Assembly: GCA_900768125.1 (NCBI GenBank)
Contig: CAAGBS010000045.1
Coordinates: forward strand, 1 to 46,235
Length of the DNA: 46,235 bases
Origin: Oscillospiraceae bacterium
Lineage (GTDB): Bacteria; Bacillota; Clostridia; Oscillospirales; Ruminococcaceae
Reading direction: 5' to 3'
In this document: positions 17,002 through 25,579 of the stretch, piece by piece
Layout: each line of letters opens with the position of its first letter
Position numbering within the stretch: the stretch's first letter is position 1
Position numbers and translations under genes: made by a program
The notes under the pieces: generated by a model
The model's input: the letters and a program-made list of their open reading frames with translations, nothing else
Told to the model about the DNA's origin: nothing
Database searches by the model: none

Positions 17002-17983
17002 TTTCGTTTTCTCCTTGATGTTCTTTTATAATATCTATAAGACGCTCGAGGTCGTCGAGCGTTGTAAGCTCGCTGCACTTGTCGCGGAATCTTGCCGCGC
17101 CCCTCATGCCTTTAAGATACCAGGAAGCCGGGCGGCGCGCTTCTTTCATTCCCACGCGCTCCCCCTTATCCTCGACTATCAGACGGATATGTCTGCGCAT
17201 TATGTCGAGTTTTTCCTCTGCGGAGGGGTCGGGGGAATAGCTTCCGCTCCCGAGATACTCGCGTATCTGGCGGAACAGCCAGGGTCTGCCGTAGCTTCCC
17301 CTGCCGACCATCACGAGGTCGCAGCCGGTGTAGTCGTACATTTTCTTGCACAACTCCGGCGTGGACACGTCGCCGTTGCCTATCACCGGAATGCTCACCG
17401 ACTGCTTTACCGCGCGGATAATGTCCCAGTCAGCCTTTCCGGAGTATAGCTGCGTTTTCGTCCGCCCGTGGACAGTTACCGCAGCCGCGCCGCTCTGCTC
17501 CGCGATTTTAGCTATCTCCACGGCGTTTATGCCGGATTCGTCCCAGCCGGCGCGAATTTTCACCGTCACCGGGACGTGCGCCGCTTCCACCGCCGCACGA
17601 ACTACCTCGCCGAACAGCTCCGGGGACTTCATGAGTGCGCTCCCCGCACCGCCGGAAACTATCTTCGGCATGGGGCAGCCGGAATTGATGTCGATTATGT
17701 CCGGTTGAAAGCGCTCGGCTATCTTCACCGCGCCTTTCACGAACTCCGGCTCGCTGCCGAAAAGCTGGACAGCCATCGGGCGCTCCCCGGGAGTCACGGA
17801 GAGCAGTTCCGCAGTCTTTCTGTCGTTGTAGCACAGCCCCTTGCAGCTTGCCATCTCGCCGACCACATAGCAGGCTCCGTACTCCTTAGCCATGATACGG
17901 TAAGCCCTGTCGGCAACGCTCGCCATCGGAGCGAGCGCGGCGGTCTTCTCTATCCTCACGCCGCCTATCATTGTATATTCCAT
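16988..17983 (-). CDS. dusB: tRNA-dihydrouridine synthase
   Basis: This FMN-dependent enzyme reduces uridines in the tRNA D-loop. The TIM-barrel shows APMASVADRAYR (about 18-29), the catalytic Cys in NSGCPMPK (about 100-107), KIRAGWDES, and the FMN phosphate loop GNGDV with VMVGRGSYGRPWLF. The length of 331 residues is normal. I chose ATG 17983 (GCGAGG site, 7-base spacing) over ATG 18013, which lies only about ten bases after the predicted transcription start and has no ribosome binding site. Assignment to the DusB subfamily is from overall similarity and is the less certain part. Confidence 0.93.
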   Translation of the reverse strand: MEYTMIGGVRIEKTAALAPMASVADRAYRIMAKEYGACYVVGEMASCKGLCYNDRKTAELLSVTPGERPMAVQLFGSEPEFVKGAVKIAERFQPDIIDINSGCPMPKIVSGGAGSALMKSPELFGEVVRAAVEAAHVPVTVKIRAGWDESGINAVEIAKIAEQSGAAAVTVHGRTKTQLYSGKADWDIIRAVKQSVSIPVIGNGDVSTPELCKKMYDYTGCDLVMVGRGSYGRPWLFRQIREYLGSGSYSPDPSAEEKLDIMRRHIRLIVEDKGERVGMKEARRPASWYLKGMRGAARFRDKCSELTTLDDLERLIDIIKEHQGENENEDL

Positions 17984-18029
17984 CGGTTTTCCTCGCATTC
18001 TGCCGGTTTCCATCAGAATTTCACCCTAT

Positions 18030-18058
18030 ATTGTATCACAAAATGCAAAACTGTTCAA
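18030..18058 (-). promoter_or_regulatory. Sigma-A promoter of the dus operon
   Basis: On the minus strand TTGAAC (18053-18058) and TACAAT (18030-18035) are 17 bases apart. It is divergent from, and only 8 bases away from, the promoter of the DUF1624 gene. Confidence 0.7.
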
Positions 18059-18066
18059 GTTCTTCT

Positions 18067-18095
18067 TGTAATTTTCCCGGGAATGTGATACAATA
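18067..18095 (+). promoter_or_regulatory. Sigma-A promoter of the DUF1624 membrane protein gene
   Basis: TTGTAA (18067-18072) and TACAAT (18090-18095) are separated by 17 bases, 40 bases before the start codon. The palindrome TTCCCGGGAA (18075-18084) lies inside the spacer, so a repressor could bind there. Confidence 0.6.
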
Positions 18096-18137
18096 TTATA
18101 GATGTTGTACAAATAACCTGAACGGAGATATACATAA

Positions 18138-18923
18138 ATGGATAATACAAAGAAAAACACCGGCTCCTCCAGAGTCGGCATTCTGGACGAACTTCGCGGA
18201 TTTGCCATAATCTGCATGGTGGTATATCACGCGATGTACGACCTGAAATACATTTTCGGTCTGGATATCCCGGTGTTCTTTGAGGGCTGGTTCGATATCA
18301 TACGCGACTGCTTCGCCGGGCTTTTCATCTTCATCTCGGGAACGGTCTGCCGCTATTCCTCCAACAACATAAAGCGCGGCGCGCAGTGCTTCTTCATCGG
18401 AATGATAATGACGTTCGTTATGCCTTTCTTCACCAGCGGGACCATCATGTTCGGCATACTGCACTTTCTGGGTATCAGCATGATGCTGTTCGGGCTGGGT
18501 CAGAAGATATTCGATGTTCTGCCGTCATGGGTGGGCATCGCAGTCAGCGTGCTGCTGTTTATCCTCACGATGAACGTAAGGCTCACATACGCAAACGGTA
18601 TCCTGTCTCCGGGGTACATCGGCATTCCGAATCTGTTCGCGATAAAGCTGCCGATGGAAGCGTACAATGTCGGAGTGCTATTCCCGCTGGGGCTTCACAG
18701 CGCTTCTTTCAGCTCCTCCGACTACTTCCCGATGATGCCGTGGTTCTTCCTGTTCATCGCGGGAAGCTACTTCGGAATAATCGCAAAGGCGGGAAGGCTC
18801 CCGAAATTCTGCTATCCCACGCACATAAAATGGCTTGCCACGGTCGGAAGATACACCATCTGGATATATGTGCTCCATCAGCCGGTGCTGTACGGAATAT
18901 TCACGCTTATATTCCATCACTGA
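18138..18923 (+). CDS. DUF1624/HGSNAT-like membrane protein
   Basis: This 261-residue integral membrane protein resembles the heparan-alpha-glucosaminide N-acetyltransferase catalytic (DUF1624) family. The diagnostic start is LDELRGFAIICMVVYHAMYD (about 16-35), where the His of the YHAMYD segment matches the family active-site region. About seven TM segments follow, ending with a short HH tail. Members transfer acyl groups to sugars across the membrane or are of unknown role in bacteria, so the substrate here is not known. A CGGAG site precedes the ATG. It is monocistronic, bounded by its own promoter and a hairpin that overlaps its stop codon. Confidence 0.85.
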   Translation: MDNTKKNTGSSRVGILDELRGFAIICMVVYHAMYDLKYIFGLDIPVFFEGWFDIIRDCFAGLFIFISGTVCRYSSNNIKRGAQCFFIGMIMTFVMPFFTSGTIMFGILHFLGISMMLFGLGQKIFDVLPSWVGIAVSVLLFILTMNVRLTYANGILSPGYIGIPNLFAIKLPMEAYNVGVLFPLGLHSASFSSSDYFPMMPWFFLFIAGSYFGIIAKAGRLPKFCYPTHIKWLATVGRYTIWIYVLHQPVLYGIFTLIFHH

Positions 18924-18938
18924 ATTTTTTCAGTTTTC
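18919..18938 (+). terminator. Hairpin terminator overlapping the stop codon of the DUF1624 gene
   Basis: ACTGAA (18919-18924) pairs with TTCAGT (18929-18934) around a TTTT loop and is followed by a TTTT-like run. The TGA stop lies inside the stem. The stem is A/T-rich and short, so it may be weak. Confidence 0.5.
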
Positions 18939-18975
18939 CCAGTTGACAAAACGGCGTTTTTCTGCCTAGATATTA

Positions 18976-18997
18976 TTGTGGGATATTAATGCCACAA
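18976..18997. promoter_or_regulatory. Inverted repeat upstream of lon
   Basis: TTGTGG (18976-18981) and CCACAA (18992-18997) form a perfect 6-bp inverted repeat with a 10-base centre, just upstream of the lon promoter. It is unlike the CtsR or CIRCE heat-shock operators. A repressor or activator site is possible, but nothing identifies the protein. Confidence 0.3.
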
Positions 18998-19005
18998 ATA
19001 AGGGC

Positions 19006-19034
19006 TTGCATTTTTCCGCGAAATGTTATATAAT
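19006..19034 (+). promoter_or_regulatory. Sigma-A promoter of lon
   Basis: TTGCAT (19006-19011) and TATAAT (19029-19034) are 17 bases apart, 45 bases before the lon start. A further TTGACA at 18953-18958 with a TAGATA after 18 bases may be a second, weaker promoter. Confidence 0.7.
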
Positions 19035-19078
19035 AGGGTTCATACGATAAACTGAACAAGAGAAAGGGGACATAATAT

Positions 19079-21502
19079 ATGAGCAATACCACAAAGAAAA
19101 CCGCTAACGAGATAATCCCTGCTATCTCCCTCAGGGGGCTCGTTGTATTCCCGGCTATGGTGCTGCACTTCGACGTTGGAAGAGAGCGCTCAGTCAACGC
19201 GCTGAAAGCCGCCGCCGAAGATAACGGCCGAATCTTCCTGGTAGCACAGAAAGACGCTTCCATGACCGAGCCGGAACTTGACGACATCTACGAGGTCGGC
19301 GTGATCGCCGAGGTGCGCCAGCTTCTCACCACGCCGGACGGCTCCACAAGAGTGCTGGTAGAGGGTCTGACCCGCGCCAGAAGAGTCAAGAGCGTTCCCG
19401 GAAAGGAATACCTCCAGTTCGAGGTAAAGGAAATGCCCGTCCGCGGAATGGAACTCGCTGAAAGCACCGCCGCAGCCGCAGTCCGCGCGCTGAAAAACGC
19501 ATTCGCGGAGTACGCGCAGATATCCCCCAGAATGCCCCGGGAGCTTTTCGAGGGCATTATGAGCGAGGAAAACTGCGCGGAGCTTTTCGAAAAGGTAGTA
19601 TTCAACGTTATTTTAAAGGTCGAGGACAAGCAGGCGCTGCTTGAAGCCAACGGACTTCTCCGCCGCGTGAAAATGCTCATCTCCATGCTGGAAAGCGAAA
19701 TCGAGATAATCGAAACTGAAATAGACATTCAGGAGCAGGTAAAGGACCAGGTCGACAAAAACCAGCGCGAATACTACCTCCGCGAGCAGCTGCGTGCCAT
19801 CTACAAGCAGCTTGGCGAGGGTGACAATCCGCAGGAAGAAGCCGATAACTACATCGAGAAAATAAAGGCTCTCAACCTCTCCGATGAGATAACCGAGAAG
19901 CTGATAGGCGAGGCGCAGAAGCTGGTCAAGATGTCCTACTCCTCGCAGGAGGCGGGCGTTATCCGCGGCTATCTCGATACGGTCCTGGAACTGCCGTGGA
20001 ACGTCTACACAAAGGATAAGCTGGATATCGACAAGGTTCAGAAGCAGCTTGACAAGGATCACTACGGTCTGAAAAAGGTCAAGGAGCGTATCACCGAGAT
20101 AATCTCCGTGCGCGCCCTCGCCCCCGATGTCAAGGGACAGATAATCTGCCTTTACGGCCCTCCCGGAGTCGGCAAAACTTCGATAGGAAAATCCATCGCC
20201 GAAGCGCTCGGCAGGAACTACGTCCGCATTTCCCTCGGCGGCGTCCACGATGAAGCCGAGATACGCGGTCACAGGAAGACCTACATAGGCGCGATGCCCG
20301 GTCGTATCGCCGCCGCGCTAAAGCAGGCAAAGAGCATGAATCCCGTTATGCTGCTCGACGAGATCGACAAGATGGGCAGCGACTACAAGGGCGACCCCGC
20401 GTCCGCTATGCTTGAAGTCCTCGACAGCGAGCAGAACACCACGTTCACCGACCACTTCCTTGAGATACCGCTCGACCTCAGCGACGTGCTTTTCATCACC
20501 ACTGCGAACAGCCTGGACACCATTCCCGCTCCGCTGCTCGACAGAATGGAGGTCATCGAGCTTTCAAGCTACACCCGCGAGGAAAAATTCAACATCGCGA
20601 AGAAGCACCTGCTTCCGAAGCAGCTGAAGAAGCACGGCGAGAAGCCCGCGACCCTTAAGGTCAGCGACAAGGCGCTTTACTCCATCATCGACTTCTATAC
20701 CCGCGAAGCCGGCGTGCGCAAGCTGGAACGCTCAATTGCCGACATCTGCCGCAAATCCGCGAAGATGCTTGTTTCCGGCGAGAAGAAGGTCAACGTCACC
20801 GATACCAACATCACCGACTTCCTCGGCGTGAAAAAATACCTGCCCGAGCACCTCGAAGCGCACGATGAGGTAGGCTTTGTGAACGGTCTCGCCTGGACGT
20901 CAGTAGGCGGCGTGGTAATGCCGCTGGAGGTTCTGATACTGGACGGCTCCGGAAAGACGGAGATCACCGGCAGCCTCGGCGACGTGATGAAGGAATCCGC
21001 GAAGATAGCGGTCAGCCTGACGCGCTCCCTCGCGAAGAAATACAACATCGACCCCGAGTTCTGGAAGACAAAGGATATTCATATCCACGCTCCCGAGGGC
21101 GCAGTCCCCAAGGACGGTCCCTCCGCAGGCGTAACGCTGACTACGGCGCTTGTCTCCGCGCTTTCCGGCACGCCCGTCCGCCGCGACGTTGCGATGACCG
21201 GAGAGATAACCCTCCGCGGAAAGGTGCTCGCTATCGGCGGTCTGAAAGAAAAGACAATGGCGGCTTACCGCGCAGGAATGAAGACCGTGTGCATTCCCAA
21301 GGAGAACGAACCGGATATAGCCGAACTTGACGAGGTAGTAAGGAACAGCCTGAATTTCGTCATCGCAGAGGATATCAGCACAGTCCTCGAGACCGCGCTG
21401 GTGCTACCGAACTGCGCTCCCAAGGACAAAGCTCCGCTGAAGCGCCGTTCCACCGCGAAGACCAAGGGCGAGGATAAGCTCCCCGCGCTTACCGCTAACT
21501 AA
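19079..21502 (+). CDS. lon: ATP-dependent protease Lon
   Basis: This is a cytoplasmic AAA+ serine protease of 807 residues. It has the N-terminal substrate domain (about 13-205), a coiled-coil helix (about 210-300), an AAA+ module with Walker A GPPGVGKTS (about 361-369) and Walker B MLLDEIDKM, and a C-terminal protease domain. The catalytic dyad is Ser682 in PKDGPSAG and Lys725 in GGLKEK. The short C-terminal Lys/Thr-rich tail after about 780 is extra. It degrades misfolded and regulatory proteins. It is followed by ysxC as in many Firmicutes, with a hairpin between the genes. No CtsR or CIRCE site is seen, so heat control would have to differ from Bacillus. Confidence 0.97.
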   Translation: MSNTTKKTANEIIPAISLRGLVVFPAMVLHFDVGRERSVNALKAAAEDNGRIFLVAQKDASMTEPELDDIYEVGVIAEVRQLLTTPDGSTRVLVEGLTRARRVKSVPGKEYLQFEVKEMPVRGMELAESTAAAAVRALKNAFAEYAQISPRMPRELFEGIMSEENCAELFEKVVFNVILKVEDKQALLEANGLLRRVKMLISMLESEIEIIETEIDIQEQVKDQVDKNQREYYLREQLRAIYKQLGEGDNPQEEADNYIEKIKALNLSDEITEKLIGEAQKLVKMSYSSQEAGVIRGYLDTVLELPWNVYTKDKLDIDKVQKQLDKDHYGLKKVKERITEIISVRALAPDVKGQIICLYGPPGVGKTSIGKSIAEALGRNYVRISLGGVHDEAEIRGHRKTYIGAMPGRIAAALKQAKSMNPVMLLDEIDKMGSDYKGDPASAMLEVLDSEQNTTFTDHFLEIPLDLSDVLFITTANSLDTIPAPLLDRMEVIELSSYTREEKFNIAKKHLLPKQLKKHGEKPATLKVSDKALYSIIDFYTREAGVRKLERSIADICRKSAKMLVSGEKKVNVTDTNITDFLGVKKYLPEHLEAHDEVGFVNGLAWTSVGGVVMPLEVLILDGSGKTEITGSLGDVMKESAKIAVSLTRSLAKKYNIDPEFWKTKDIHIHAPEGAVPKDGPSAGVTLTTALVSALSGTPVRRDVAMTGEITLRGKVLAIGGLKEKTMAAYRAGMKTVCIPKENEPDIAELDEVVRNSLNFVIAEDISTVLETALVLPNCAPKDKAPLKRRSTAKTKGEDKLPALTAN

Positions 21503-21509
21503 TCAAACT

Positions 21510-21546
21510 GCCGCCGGGTGGGTCTCAAACTCGGCGGCTTATTTTA
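21510..21546 (+). terminator. Hairpin between lon and ysxC
   Basis: GCCGCCGGGT (21510-21519) pairs with ACTCGGCGGC (21529-21538) and is followed by TTATTTTAA. This is a plausible partial terminator or processing site. It ends only 17 bases before the ysxC start. Confidence 0.6.
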
Positions 21547-21555
21547 AGGTGACAT

Positions 21556-22164
21556 ATGAATTATAACAACGCAGAATTTTACACCTCCTACGGAAGCTTC
21601 AAGCAGATCCCGAAGTCCGAGCGCACCGAGATAGCGTTCTCCGGACGCTCGAATGTCGGAAAATCCTCGCTGATAAACAAGATATTCAACCGCAAGTCCC
21701 TTGCGAGAGTCAGCGCAGTCCCCGGAAAGACCGCAACGATAAACTTCTACAGCCTGGAAAATCTTTACTTTGTGGATCTCCCCGGCTATGGCTACGCAAA
21801 GGTCGCAAAGTCCGATAAGGAGCGCTGGGCGGGGCTTATCGAGGGATACCTCCACGATGACCGCGAGCTTGCGCTGGTGTTCCAGCTGATAGATTTCCGC
21901 CACCCGCCGACCGCCGACGATATCATGATGGTGAACTTCCTCATCGACAGTGGGATACCGTTCGTCGTGATACTCACCAAGGCGGACAAGCTTTCGAAAA
22001 AACAGCGTGAGGAACGCCGCGCTTCCCTGCTGAACGAACTTCCCTGCGCTGAGGATATCACTATAATTGAATTCTCCGCCCAGACCGGCGAGGGCCGCGA
22101 CGAGATACGCGCCATCATCGAAGAGATCTCCGCCGATGACGAGGACGACTCCCCGGAAGAATAA
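21556..22164 (+). CDS. ysxC: Ribosome biogenesis GTPase YsxC/EngB
   Basis: This is a TRAFAC-class GTPase of 202 residues needed for late 50S assembly. The motifs are G1 GRSNVGKSSL (about 31-40), G2 PGKTATINFY, G3 DLPGYGYAKV (about 75-84), G4 LTKADK and a G5-like EFSAQTG. The length is normal, with an acidic tail. An AAGGTG site precedes ATG 21556. The lon-ysxC order is conserved in many Firmicutes. Confidence 0.96.
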   Translation: MNYNNAEFYTSYGSFKQIPKSERTEIAFSGRSNVGKSSLINKIFNRKSLARVSAVPGKTATINFYSLENLYFVDLPGYGYAKVAKSDKERWAGLIEGYLHDDRELALVFQLIDFRHPPTADDIMMVNFLIDSGIPFVVILTKADKLSKKQREERRASLLNELPCAEDITIIEFSAQTGEGRDEIRAIIEEISADDEDDSPEE

Positions 22165-22189
22165 ATTTCAGATTTTTTTGAAAAAGCGC

Positions 22190-22218
22190 TTGACAAATCC
22201 GTTTTGATGTGATATAAT
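22190..22218 (+). promoter_or_regulatory. Strong sigma-A promoter of the rplJ-rplL operon
   Basis: TTGACA (22190-22195) and TATAAT (22213-22218) are perfect consensus boxes with a 17-base spacer, in line with very high ribosomal protein expression. Confidence 0.9.
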
Positions 22219-22224
22219 ACATAT

Positions 22225-22389
22225 GCTGTTCTAAAGACAGCAGGTTGACGTTAAGTCTATAATGGTTCTGCCGCCTGCCGAGGAATGGGAATGAGATAAA
22301 CATCTACTCCCTTTCTGTGTCCGCAGAGAGGGTTTTATTTTGCTCTCCTCACTACTGAACAGCGCAAATTTAGTAAAGGAGTGAATTTA
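22225..22389 (+). promoter_or_regulatory. Ribosomal protein L10 leader with attenuator hairpin
   Basis: The 5' UTR of rplJ has the Firmicutes L10 leader hallmarks. It begins near GACAGCAGG, then TTCTGCCGCCTGCCGAGG, which pairs with earlier segments to form the L10(L12)4 binding structure. It ends with CCCTTTCTG (22309-22317) pairing with CAGAGAGGG (22324-22332), then TTTTATTTT (22333-22341), an intrinsic terminator. Excess L10-L12 complex is known to bind such leaders and promote termination, giving feedback control. Confidence 0.85.
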
Positions 22390-22899
22390 ATGCCTAGTAA
22401 AAGCGTACTCGAACAGAAGCAGGCATATGTTGCTGACTTAGCTGAAAAGCTCAAGGGCGCTGCCGGCGGTGTTCTCGTTGACTACAAGGGTATCTCCGTT
22501 GAGGCCGACACCAAGCTCCGTAAGGATCTTCGTGAGAACGGCGTAGAGTATTTCGTAGTTAAGAACACACTGCTCAAGCGTGCAGCTGAGATCGCAGGGA
22601 TCGAGGGTCTTGAGCCCGCTCTCTCCGGCACAACTGCTATCGCTCTCTCCGCTGAGGACATCATCATTGCCCCCAAGCTCCTGTTCAAGCAGACCGAGGC
22701 TCCTGACAGCACTTTCGCTATCAAGCTCGGCTTCATCGACGGCAAGGTTATTTCTAAGGAAGAAGTTGAAGCTTACGCAAAGCTCCCGTCCAAGGAGACC
22801 CTGCTCTCTCAGCTCGTATTCATGCTTCAGTCCCCGATCCAGAGAGTTGCTATCGCGCTCAACGAGATCGCAAAGAAGAACGAAGAGCAGTCCGCTTGA
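22390..22899 (+). CDS. rplJ: 50S ribosomal protein L10
   Basis: L10 binds 23S rRNA at the base of the L7/L12 stalk and recruits L12 dimers. The 169 residues include the N-terminal rRNA-binding domain (DYKGISVEADTKLRKDLRENG at about 33-53, VVKNTLLKRA) and a C-terminal helix (about 135-169) for L12. I chose ATG 22390 with the AAAGGAG site. A GTG nine bases upstream is part of that site region. Codon use is typical of highly expressed genes. No rplK-rplA pair is adjacent upstream. Confidence 0.97.
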   Translation: MPSKSVLEQKQAYVADLAEKLKGAAGGVLVDYKGISVEADTKLRKDLRENGVEYFVVKNTLLKRAAEIAGIEGLEPALSGTTAIALSAEDIIIAPKLLFKQTEAPDSTFAIKLGFIDGKVISKEEVEAYAKLPSKETLLSQLVFMLQSPIQRVAIALNEIAKKNEEQSA

Positions 22900-22908
22900 T
22901 TGCGGCAT

Positions 22909-22957
22909 AGCCTGTGAATCTCTTCGCACGGCTTAAAACTTACTGCGCGAAAGCGCA
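22909..22957 (+). other. Hairpins between rplJ and rplL
   Basis: AGCC-T-GTG pairs with CAC-GGCT (22909-22933 region) and TGCGC-GAAA-GCGCA (22944-22957) forms a GNRA-capped hairpin. They lack a T-run, so processing or mRNA stability is more likely than termination. Confidence 0.35.
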
Positions 22958-22989
22958 CAACATTATTAAATTTAATGGAGGATACTAAA

Positions 22990-23364
22990 ATGGCATCTGA
23001 GAAGATTACCGCTATGATCGAAGAAGTTAAGGCTCTTTCCGTTCTCGAACTGAACGAGCTGGTTAAGGCACTTGAGGAAGAGTTCGGCGTTTCCGCTGCT
23101 GCTGTTGCTGCTGCTCCTGCTGCAGGCGCTGGCGCTGCTGCTGCTGAAGAGAAGACTGAGTTCGACGTTGTTCTCGCTTCCTTCGGTGACGCTAAGATGG
23201 CTGTCATCAAGGCTGTTAAGGACGTTATGGGTCTTGGTCTTAAGGAAGCTAAGGAGCTCGTTGAGGCTGCTCCTAAGGCTCTTAAGGAAGGCGTTTCCAA
23301 GGCAGAGGCTGAGGAGATCAAGGCTAAGCTCGAAGAGGCTGGCGCTAAGATCGAGCTCAAGTAA
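22990..23364 (+). CDS. rplL: 50S ribosomal protein L7/L12
   Basis: This is the stalk protein that binds translation GTPases. Of 124 residues, the N-terminal dimer domain (about 1-33) binds L10, an Ala-rich hinge follows (about 36-53), and the C-terminal domain contains AVIKAVKDVMGLGLKEAKELVE (about 74-95), the GTPase contact region. ATG 22990 fits the GGAGG site. An in-frame ATG at 22975 overlaps that site and is rejected. A strong terminator follows. Confidence 0.97.
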   Translation: MASEKITAMIEEVKALSVLELNELVKALEEEFGVSAAAVAAAPAAGAGAAAAEEKTEFDVVLASFGDAKMAVIKAVKDVMGLGLKEAKELVEAAPKALKEGVSKAEAEEIKAKLEEAGAKIELK

Positions 23365-23397
23365 TTTCTGTTATTTACGCTCACTTTACACATTTAC

Positions 23398-23431
23398 CCC
23401 CCGTTCGCAAGACGGGGGTTTTGTTTTTTTA
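23398..23431 (+). terminator. Intrinsic terminator after rplL
   Basis: CCCCCGT (23398-23404) pairs with ACGGGGG (23412-23418), then TTTTGTTTTTTT. This is a strong terminator ending the ribosomal operon. Confidence 0.9.
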
Positions 23432-23452
23432 ACTTTCTTTCACTATTCAACA

Positions 23453-23481
23453 TTGACAAATACGATTATTTGTGGTATCAT
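23453..23481 (+). promoter_or_regulatory. Sigma-A promoter of the GGDEF gene
   Basis: TTGACA (23453-23458) and TATCAT (23476-23481) are 17 bases apart, about 54 bases before the start. Confidence 0.7.
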
Positions 23482-23534
23482 TAATATGAAATTATATAAC
23501 TTTATAAAGTTAGCTTACGAAAAGGATTAGGGAC

Positions 23535-25433
23535 ATGTTCAAGGGAAAAAACAAGAACTACAAAATACTCGGCGTATGCGGCTCAAAAATGCCGAACGAA
23601 GACGTCAAGAGCATGATAGACTCCATCTGCAGGGGCGCTATAGACAAGGGCTGGAAAGTCATGTTGTTCACCACATTCTGCGACCTGTACAGCCGATCCT
23701 ACGAGACCATGGGTGAAGCCAGCGTCTACAAAGTGATAAATACCGATATCATTGACGCTCTTGTAATGCTGCCGAGCTCCATCAATAACAACGATGTTTC
23801 CGCTTCAATAATCGCCGCCGCAAAAGACGGTAATATCCCGGTGGTCACAATAGACGGACATTTCGATGGAGTTCCCAGCGTAATGTTCGACTACCTCACC
23901 ACATTTGAGCGGATAATCCGTCATGTCGTTGAGGATCACCACTGCCGCACAGTGAATTTCATAGCGGGATTCAAAGATAACGACTTTTCTGAAGCCCGCA
24001 TCGACTGCTTCAAGCGCGTACTAGCTGAAAATGGTATCGAATTTGACGAACGCAGGTTAGGCTACGGCGATTTCTGGGAAGATCCCACCCGCCGCGCCAT
24101 GGACAGCTTTATGGAAAGCGGGCTTCCTATGCCGGAGGCTATCATCTGCTGCAACGATTCCATGGCAATAACCGTCTGCCAGTACCTTTCGGAAAAGGGA
24201 TACGCTGTCCCTGATGATGTGATTGTCACCGGATTCGACGGCATCGAACTGGAGAAATACTACCAGCCAAGGCTCACCACCGGCTGTGTTGATTACTCTG
24301 CGGTGGGCTTCAAGGCGATGGAAATAATCGAGGAAGAGCTCTCCGGAGATACCGCCCGGGACGCTGTGATACCCTACAGAATGCAGCTGGGCGGCTCCTG
24401 CGGCTGCAAAAAAACTGACTCGGCGAAAGCCTGCGATAAAATAATCAAACTCTATGAGAGAGTCGGAAATTCGGTCTGGCACGAAGACTATATGTTCAGC
24501 TTTCTCAGAAAAGCAACACAGTGCCGTGATCTTTCAGAGCTTGCAGATGTTATGTCTACCCATGGCGACTACTTCGAATGGTTCTGCCTGAACACGGATA
24601 TTTTCAGCAAAACACCTGACGAAGCGCGCTATCACGGTCTTTTCACTAAAAAAATGAACGCGTTTTTTGTCCGCAGAATGGAAAATCACACCAACACCGA
24701 CATTATTTTTCCGGCTGAAAATATTCTGCCTGATCTTGAAGATACGCTTGATAAATTCGAGGTGCTGTATTTCTCGCCGCTGCATTTTATGGACGAGGTG
24801 CTGGGTTACGCCTGTGCGGCTATCGCTTTTGCAGACGAATTTGTTTACTCCAACCGCCGCAGATATATTAGCAATACAGTCCAGATACTGGAAAATCTGA
24901 TACATCGCGTGAAGCTGGAACGCATGAACAGCGAGCTTGCTGAAATGCATATCCGCGACCCGCTGACCGGACTTCTCAACCGCCGGGGATTCTACAAGAA
25001 TTTCGGCAAGCTGTGCAGCGAGGGAAGATTCATCTATCTGTTCTCCATCGACATGGACAGGCTGAAATATATCAACGACAATTTCGGGCACAACGAGGGC
25101 GACCGTGCAATAAAGACTGTCGCGGCTGCGCTGATGTCCGTGCCCGGATGCGAACTGGTATGCTCGCGGTTTGGAGGAGACGAGTTTGCAGTGATAGGCT
25201 CCGGCGAGGACTTCAACCCGGAGGACTACATCACCGAGGTCAGGGCTTACCTTGCGGGCTACAACCGAAGTTCCGGCTCCCCCTACCGCGTGGAAGTCAG
25301 CGTTGGAATGGAAAAAGCCGACCTTTCAAGGTGGAATGATTCCGACAGCATTGACAACATCATCAGAGCAGCTGACGCAAGAATGTACGAGGACAAGCGC
25401 GGAAGAAAAGCCGCAAGAGACCAGCAGCAATAA
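23535..25433 (+). CDS. Diguanylate cyclase with LacI-type sugar-binding sensor domain
   Basis: The N-terminal part (about 8-290) looks like the ligand-binding half of LacI/GalR regulators: LGVCGSKMPNEDVKSMID, then AIICCNDSMAITVCQYLSEKGYAVPDDVIVTGFDG, the classic LacI core. No HTH, signal peptide or TM segment is present, so it is a cytosolic sensor. After a helical linker (about 305-465), the GGDEF domain begins at DPLTGLLNRRGFY and has an intact GGDEF at about 547-551. The upstream I-site RxxD is not seen, so product inhibition through that site is unlikely. It makes c-di-GMP, probably in response to a sugar. It lies beside an EAL phosphodiesterase gene. Confidence 0.85.
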   Translation: MFKGKNKNYKILGVCGSKMPNEDVKSMIDSICRGAIDKGWKVMLFTTFCDLYSRSYETMGEASVYKVINTDIIDALVMLPSSINNNDVSASIIAAAKDGNIPVVTIDGHFDGVPSVMFDYLTTFERIIRHVVEDHHCRTVNFIAGFKDNDFSEARIDCFKRVLAENGIEFDERRLGYGDFWEDPTRRAMDSFMESGLPMPEAIICCNDSMAITVCQYLSEKGYAVPDDVIVTGFDGIELEKYYQPRLTTGCVDYSAVGFKAMEIIEEELSGDTARDAVIPYRMQLGGSCGCKKTDSAKACDKIIKLYERVGNSVWHEDYMFSFLRKATQCRDLSELADVMSTHGDYFEWFCLNTDIFSKTPDEARYHGLFTKKMNAFFVRRMENHTNTDIIFPAENILPDLEDTLDKFEVLYFSPLHFMDEVLGYACAAIAFADEFVYSNRRRYISNTVQILENLIHRVKLERMNSELAEMHIRDPLTGLLNRRGFYKNFGKLCSEGRFIYLFSIDMDRLKYINDNFGHNEGDRAIKTVAAALMSVPGCELVCSRFGGDEFAVIGSGEDFNPEDYITEVRAYLAGYNRSSGSPYRVEVSVGMEKADLSRWNDSDSIDNIIRAADARMYEDKRGRKAARDQQQ

Positions 25434-25438
25434 TTTTC

Positions 25439-25480
25439 AGACCTACAATAAACTCAAGCCTTTTATTGCGGGTCTTTTTT
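25439..25480 (+). terminator. Intrinsic terminator after the GGDEF gene
   Basis: AGACC-CAATAAA pairs with TTTATTG-GGTCT through small internal loops (25439-25475), followed by TTTTTT. Confidence 0.7.
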
Positions 25481-25522
25481 GTACAATGTTAACAAAGATA
25501 CGCTCTTGTTATTGTTAAAGTA

Positions 25523-25551
25523 TTGCAAATATAATCCACGTATGATATAAT
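25523..25551 (+). promoter_or_regulatory. Sigma-A promoter of the EAL gene
   Basis: TTGCAA (25523-25528) and TATAAT (25546-25551) are 17 bases apart, about 30 bases before the start. Confidence 0.7.
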
Positions 25552-25579
25552 TAATAAAGAATATGATTCTGAAGGTGAT

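Noticed and set aside
17984..18013. Upstream start of the dihydrouridine synthase
   Set aside because: It lacks a ribosome site and lies too close to the predicted transcription start. ATG 17983 has a GAGG site at good spacing.
18940..19078. CtsR or CIRCE heat-shock operator at lon
   Set aside because: The inverted repeat TTGTGG-N10-CCACAA does not match GGTCAAA repeats or the CIRCE 9-9-9 layout.
22165..22389. A riboswitch other than the L10 leader
   Set aside because: The position before rplJ, the paired segments and the attenuator match the known L10 leader, so no other ligand is needed.
22975..22989. Upstream ATG of rplL giving a 129-residue product
   Set aside because: The ATG is part of the GGAGG ribosome site used by ATG 22990, and the usual L12 N-terminus starts at the latter.
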